The translations under genes were made by a program, and so were the position numbers. A stretch of 64,000 nucleotides of DNA from Sediminibacterium ginsengisoli. GTDB lineage: Bacteria > Bacteroidota > Bacteroidia > Chitinophagales > Chitinophagaceae. The stretch is from assembly GCA_945865545.1 (NCBI GenBank), contig CAMBEQ010000004.1, positions 27,517-91,516 on the forward strand, read 5' to 3'. Below the pieces are notes generated by a model. It searched no databases, was not told the origin of the DNA, and saw only the letters and a list, made by a program, of their open reading frames with translations. Shown one piece after another: positions 61,440-64,000 of the stretch. Each line of letters starts with the position of its first letter. Position 1 is the first letter of the stretch.

Positions 61440-63431
61440 TTAATAGTTTAATAATTTTTGCATCATTTCATGCAACCTACTATTAGCCAGGTATTGTTTT
61501 TCTAATTCAATATTAAATGGAATGGGTGTATCCAAGGAAGCGCAGCGCATCACAGGGGCGTCTAAATATTCAAAACAATGTTCTGCTATCCATGCGCTAA
61601 TTTCTCCGCCAATGCCTCCTGTTAAATTGTCCTCATGTAAGATTAATACTTTGCCAGTAGCTTTCACTACTTTTTCAATGGCTTCATAATCTAATGGAGC
61701 CAGAGTTCTTAAATCTAAAATACTTATTGCATGATTTGGATTTTCTTCCTGGAATTTTTTGGCCCACAATACCCCCATACCATAAGTGATAATACAAGCT
61801 TCTTCTCCAGTACTTAATAAAGCGGCTTTGCCAATGGGAATTTGATAATATTCATCGGGCACTTCTGCTTCAATACTTCTATACAGGGCCTTGTGTTCAA
61901 AATATAAAATTGGATTAGGATCGGCCAAGGCCGCAATCATTAAACCTTTCGCATCAATGGGATTAGAAGGGTACACCACTTTTAATCCAGGAACATGTGT
62001 AAACCAAGCCTCATTGGATTGAGAATGAAAAGGACCTGCCCCAACACCCGCTCCTGTTGGCATGCGCACCACCACATCCGCATTTTGACCCCAACGATAA
62101 TTAATTTTTGCAAGGTTGTTTACAATTTGATTGAATGCTACTGTAACAAAATCTGCAAATTGCATTTCCACCACCGATTTAATTCCTTCCAAACTTAATC
62201 CTAAGGCAGCGCCTACAATAGCACTTTCACAAATGGGTGTATTGCGAATACGTTGTTTTCCAAATTGGGGAACAAACCCTTCGGTAATTTTAAAAGCGCC
62301 ACCATACTCCGCAATGTCTTGCCCCATTAAAATTAATTCAGGATACAGCACCATGGACTGTCTCAATGCCTCACTAATAGATTCAATGAAACGTTTCTTA
62401 ATAAGTATAGGATTATTTAATTGATCAAAATAGGGAATGGTATTAGGTACCATGGGGGCAAAAACATCCGCTATCTCTTCTTCTACATTGGGCGTAAAAA
62501 TAGACGGCTCCATCGCTAATTTTAAATCCTGCTCTATGTTTTGTTTTAATTCATTTCTTATATCCGCCACTTCCATCTCTGTAAATACTTGTTGGTTTAC
62601 CAAGTATTGTTCATAATTTTTTATGGGATCTTTTCTGGACCATTTCTCCATTAATTCTTTGGGAACATATTTTACACCACTGGCTTCTTCATGTCCACGC
62701 ATTCTAAAAGTAGTGCACTCTATTAAATAAGGTTTCTGATTGTTAATACAATAATCCCTTACCCCCTTGATGGTTTCATACACTTCTAAAATATTATTGC
62801 CATCAATACGCACGCCTTCCATACCATACCCTTTCGCGCGATCTACTAAATTTTCACATTTATATTGCTCGTTGGTGGGTGTGCTTAATCCATATCCATT
62901 ATTTTCAATAATAAAAATAACAGGCAAGCCCCATACTGCAGCAACATTAAGCGCTTCATGAAAATCTCCTTCACTAGTTCCTCCTTCTCCAGTAAATGCA
63001 AGGGTGGCTTTTAATTGTCCTCTTTGTTGATAAGCTAACGCGACACCATCTGCAATGGCTAATTGGGGCCCAAGATGAGAAATCATTCCGCAGATATGAT
63101 GCGCTTTGTTACCAAAATGAAAGCTACGTTCACGCGCTTTACTATAACTATCTCTATCGCCTTGCCATTGTTTGAATAAATCTACCAAGGGCATATTGCG
63201 CGTAGTGAAAACGCCTAAATTTCTATGCAGGGGCATAATCCATTCATTGGATTCCATCGCTAATGTAGCGCCCACTGAAATCGCTTCCTGCCCAATACCA
63301 CTAAACCATTTGCTAATTTTTCCTTGACGAAGCAAAAGCAACATTTTTTCTTCTATCATTCTTGGCAAAAGCAAAGAACGATAAAAATGCACGAGCTGCT
63401 CGTTCGTTAATTTACCCCGTTTAAACTCCAT
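61440..63431 (-). CDS. 2-oxoacid dehydrogenase E1, fused alpha and beta subunits
   Basis: About 663 residues from MEFKRGKL (63431); an ATG at 63437 adds two. The first part (to about 335) is the E1 alpha subunit: SGIGQEAISVGATLA, HRNLGVF and the TPP segment FTGEGGTSEGDFHEALNVA with NNGYG. The second part (about 345-665) is E1 beta: QDIAEYGGAFKITEG, CESAIVGAALGLSLEG, HSQSNEAWFTHVPGLKVV and EDNLTGGIGGEIS. Fused forms occur in Bacteroidota and act on branched-chain 2-oxoacids or pyruvate. No E2 or E3 is adjacent; the E2 at 39412 is pyruvate-type. Confidence 0.92.
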   Translation of the reverse strand: MEFKRGKLTNEQLVHFYRSLLLPRMIEEKMLLLLRQGKISKWFSGIGQEAISVGATLAMESNEWIMPLHRNLGVFTTRNMPLVDLFKQWQGDRDSYSKARERSFHFGNKAHHICGMISHLGPQLAIADGVALAYQQRGQLKATLAFTGEGGTSEGDFHEALNVAAVWGLPVIFIIENNGYGLSTPTNEQYKCENLVDRAKGYGMEGVRIDGNNILEVYETIKGVRDYCINNQKPYLIECTTFRMRGHEEASGVKYVPKELMEKWSRKDPIKNYEQYLVNQQVFTEMEVADIRNELKQNIEQDLKLAMEPSIFTPNVEEEIADVFAPMVPNTIPYFDQLNNPILIKKRFIESISEALRQSMVLYPELILMGQDIAEYGGAFKITEGFVPQFGKQRIRNTPICESAIVGAALGLSLEGIKSVVEMQFADFVTVAFNQIVNNLAKINYRWGQNADVVVRMPTGAGVGAGPFHSQSNEAWFTHVPGLKVVYPSNPIDAKGLMIAALADPNPILYFEHKALYRSIEAEVPDEYYQIPIGKAALLSTGEEACIITYGMGVLWAKKFQEENPNHAISILDLRTLAPLDYEAIEKVVKATGKVLILHEDNLTGGIGGEISAWIAEHCFEYLDAPVMRCASLDTPIPFNIELEKQYLANSRLHEMMQKLLNY

Positions 63432-63465
63432 GATCATTTTTATTTAAAGGGATAAAAAAATCTTT

Positions 63466-64000
63466 TTAATTCTTTGAGTTTAATTTGCTTAACAATCTTA
63501 AAATTTCTAAGTACAACCATACCAAAGTAACTAATAAACCAAAGGCACCATACCATTCCATATACTTTGGCGCTCCCATTTCGGCAGCACGTTCAATCGA
63601 ATCAAAATCTAATAATAAGTTCATAGCTGCGATTCCTACAATAAACAAACTAATGCCGATGCTTAAAGGTGAACTGTCAAAAGCAAAACCCATGTTCACA
63701 CCAAATAAACCCAATATCCATACTATTAAATAAAATAAACCAATACCCATAGTGGCAGACATAATAATAGAACGTAAACGATTGGTTACATTAATAATTC
63801 TAAAATTATACAACAAGAACATGGCTAGTGCCACTCCCAATGTTAAACCTACTGCATGCAAAACAATGTTTGGATAAGATTTTTGGAACATCGCATTAAA
63901 AAAAGCACTAATACCTCCGATAAATAAGCCTTCTAAAATGCCATAAGCTGGAGCAATGATTCCAGCCCAACCTGGTTTAAACATCATCACTAAGGCTACC
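63466..64000 (-). CDS. Bax inhibitor-1/YccA family membrane protein (5' end outside window)
   Basis: The minus-strand frame is open to the window edge, and the codons before the first GTG at 63990 (VAL) continue the reading, so the start lies beyond 64000. Seen: at least five hydrophobic helices with NPGWAG-like FKPGWAGIIAPAYGILEG, LFIVGIAAMNLLLDFDSIERAAE and GAPKYMEWYGAFGLLVTLVW, the C-terminal signature of the family. These proteins are calcium-leak channels in relatives; the role in bacteria is not clear. Confidence 0.9.
   Translation of the reverse strand, partial: VALVMMFKPGWAGIIAPAYGILEGLFIGGISAFFNAMFQKSYPNIVLHAVGLTLGVALAMFLLYNFRIINVTNRLRSIIMSATMGIGLFYLIVWILGLFGVNMGFAFDSSPLSIGISLFIVGIAAMNLLLDFDSIERAAEMGAPKYMEWYGAFGLLVTLVWLYLEILRLLSKLNSKN

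Noticed and set aside
496..64000. Many open frames of 60-130 codons on the opposite strand of large genes
   Set aside because: They mirror real genes, lack family motifs and arise from codon composition of the sense strand.
1..64000. Prophage, insertion sequence or integrated plasmid
   Set aside because: No transposase, integrase, capsid, replication or conjugation gene and no flanking direct repeats were found.

Overview
The window is a densely packed, AT-rich chromosomal segment of a Bacteroidota bacterium, most likely a member of the Chitinophagaceae or a close relative. This is inferred from gene content: a PorT-like type IX secretion protein beside menG, BshA, a fused E1 alpha/beta dehydrogenase, CarT-type carotenoid genes crtIBZY, a CarB of the short Bacteroidota type, tandem sortilin-like beta-propeller proteins, and TAnnTTTG -7 promoter boxes. 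No transposase, integrase, phage gene, CRISPR array or rRNA was seen. One tRNA gene (Arg, anticodon CCG) is present.

Layout. 1-5196: the end of a complex I operon (nuoL cut by the window edge, nuoM, nuoN) plus a small unknown protein. 5197-5572: two 62-bp tandem hairpin repeats, a terminator and tRNA-Arg. 5573-11274 (minus): a carotenoid cluster read in the order CarH-like B12 photoreceptor repressor, ECF sigma factor, crtI, crtB, crtZ, crtY, predicted to make zeaxanthin from GGPP. 11367-13901 (minus): rmlB-rmlC-rmlA for dTDP-4-keto-6-deoxy sugar. 13936-17312: a NagX-like acyltransferase facing a MurU-like nucleotidyltransferase and an AmgK-like kinase fused to a RapZ C-terminal domain. 17416-21356: a TonB-dependent receptor and an exported SAM hydrolase-family protein. 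21494-24493: umuDC, in which UmuD appears to have lost both catalytic residues, followed by a free-standing C-terminal half of CarB.

24758-36350: housekeeping genes in mixed orientation (M28 peptidase, bshA, class III aminotransferase, gamma carbonic anhydrase, rsgA, menG, porT-like, pyrC, compact MutS, YifB/ComM, CoA-binding protein). 36451-46270: histone H1-like protein, metzincin-type zinc protease, pyruvate dehydrogenase E2, isocitrate dehydrogenase, apaG, nadE, and NamZ-like exo-muramidase. 46318-54095 (minus): two very large secreted beta-propeller paralogues and a thiolase. 54209-64000: pyrD, MBL hydrolase, a PhoB/PhoR-like two-component pair, galE, prfA, M19 dipeptidase, a duplicated terminator-like repeat, fused E1 alpha/beta, and a Bax inhibitor-1 family protein cut by the window edge.

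Functional links. The carotenoid cluster resembles the MerR-B12 regulator plus ECF sigma plus crt arrangement known from light-induced carotenogenesis in actinomycetes. NamZ, the AmgK-RapZ fusion and MurU could together support cell-wall MurNAc salvage. pyrC, pyrD and the CarB half belong to pyrimidine synthesis but are not in one operon. The most unusual items are the apparently non-cleaving UmuD, the lone CarB half, the AmgK-RapZ fusion, the carotenoid regulators with a palindrome between them, and several structured intergenic repeats. All product calls are from reading the sequence and remembered family features; no database search was run.
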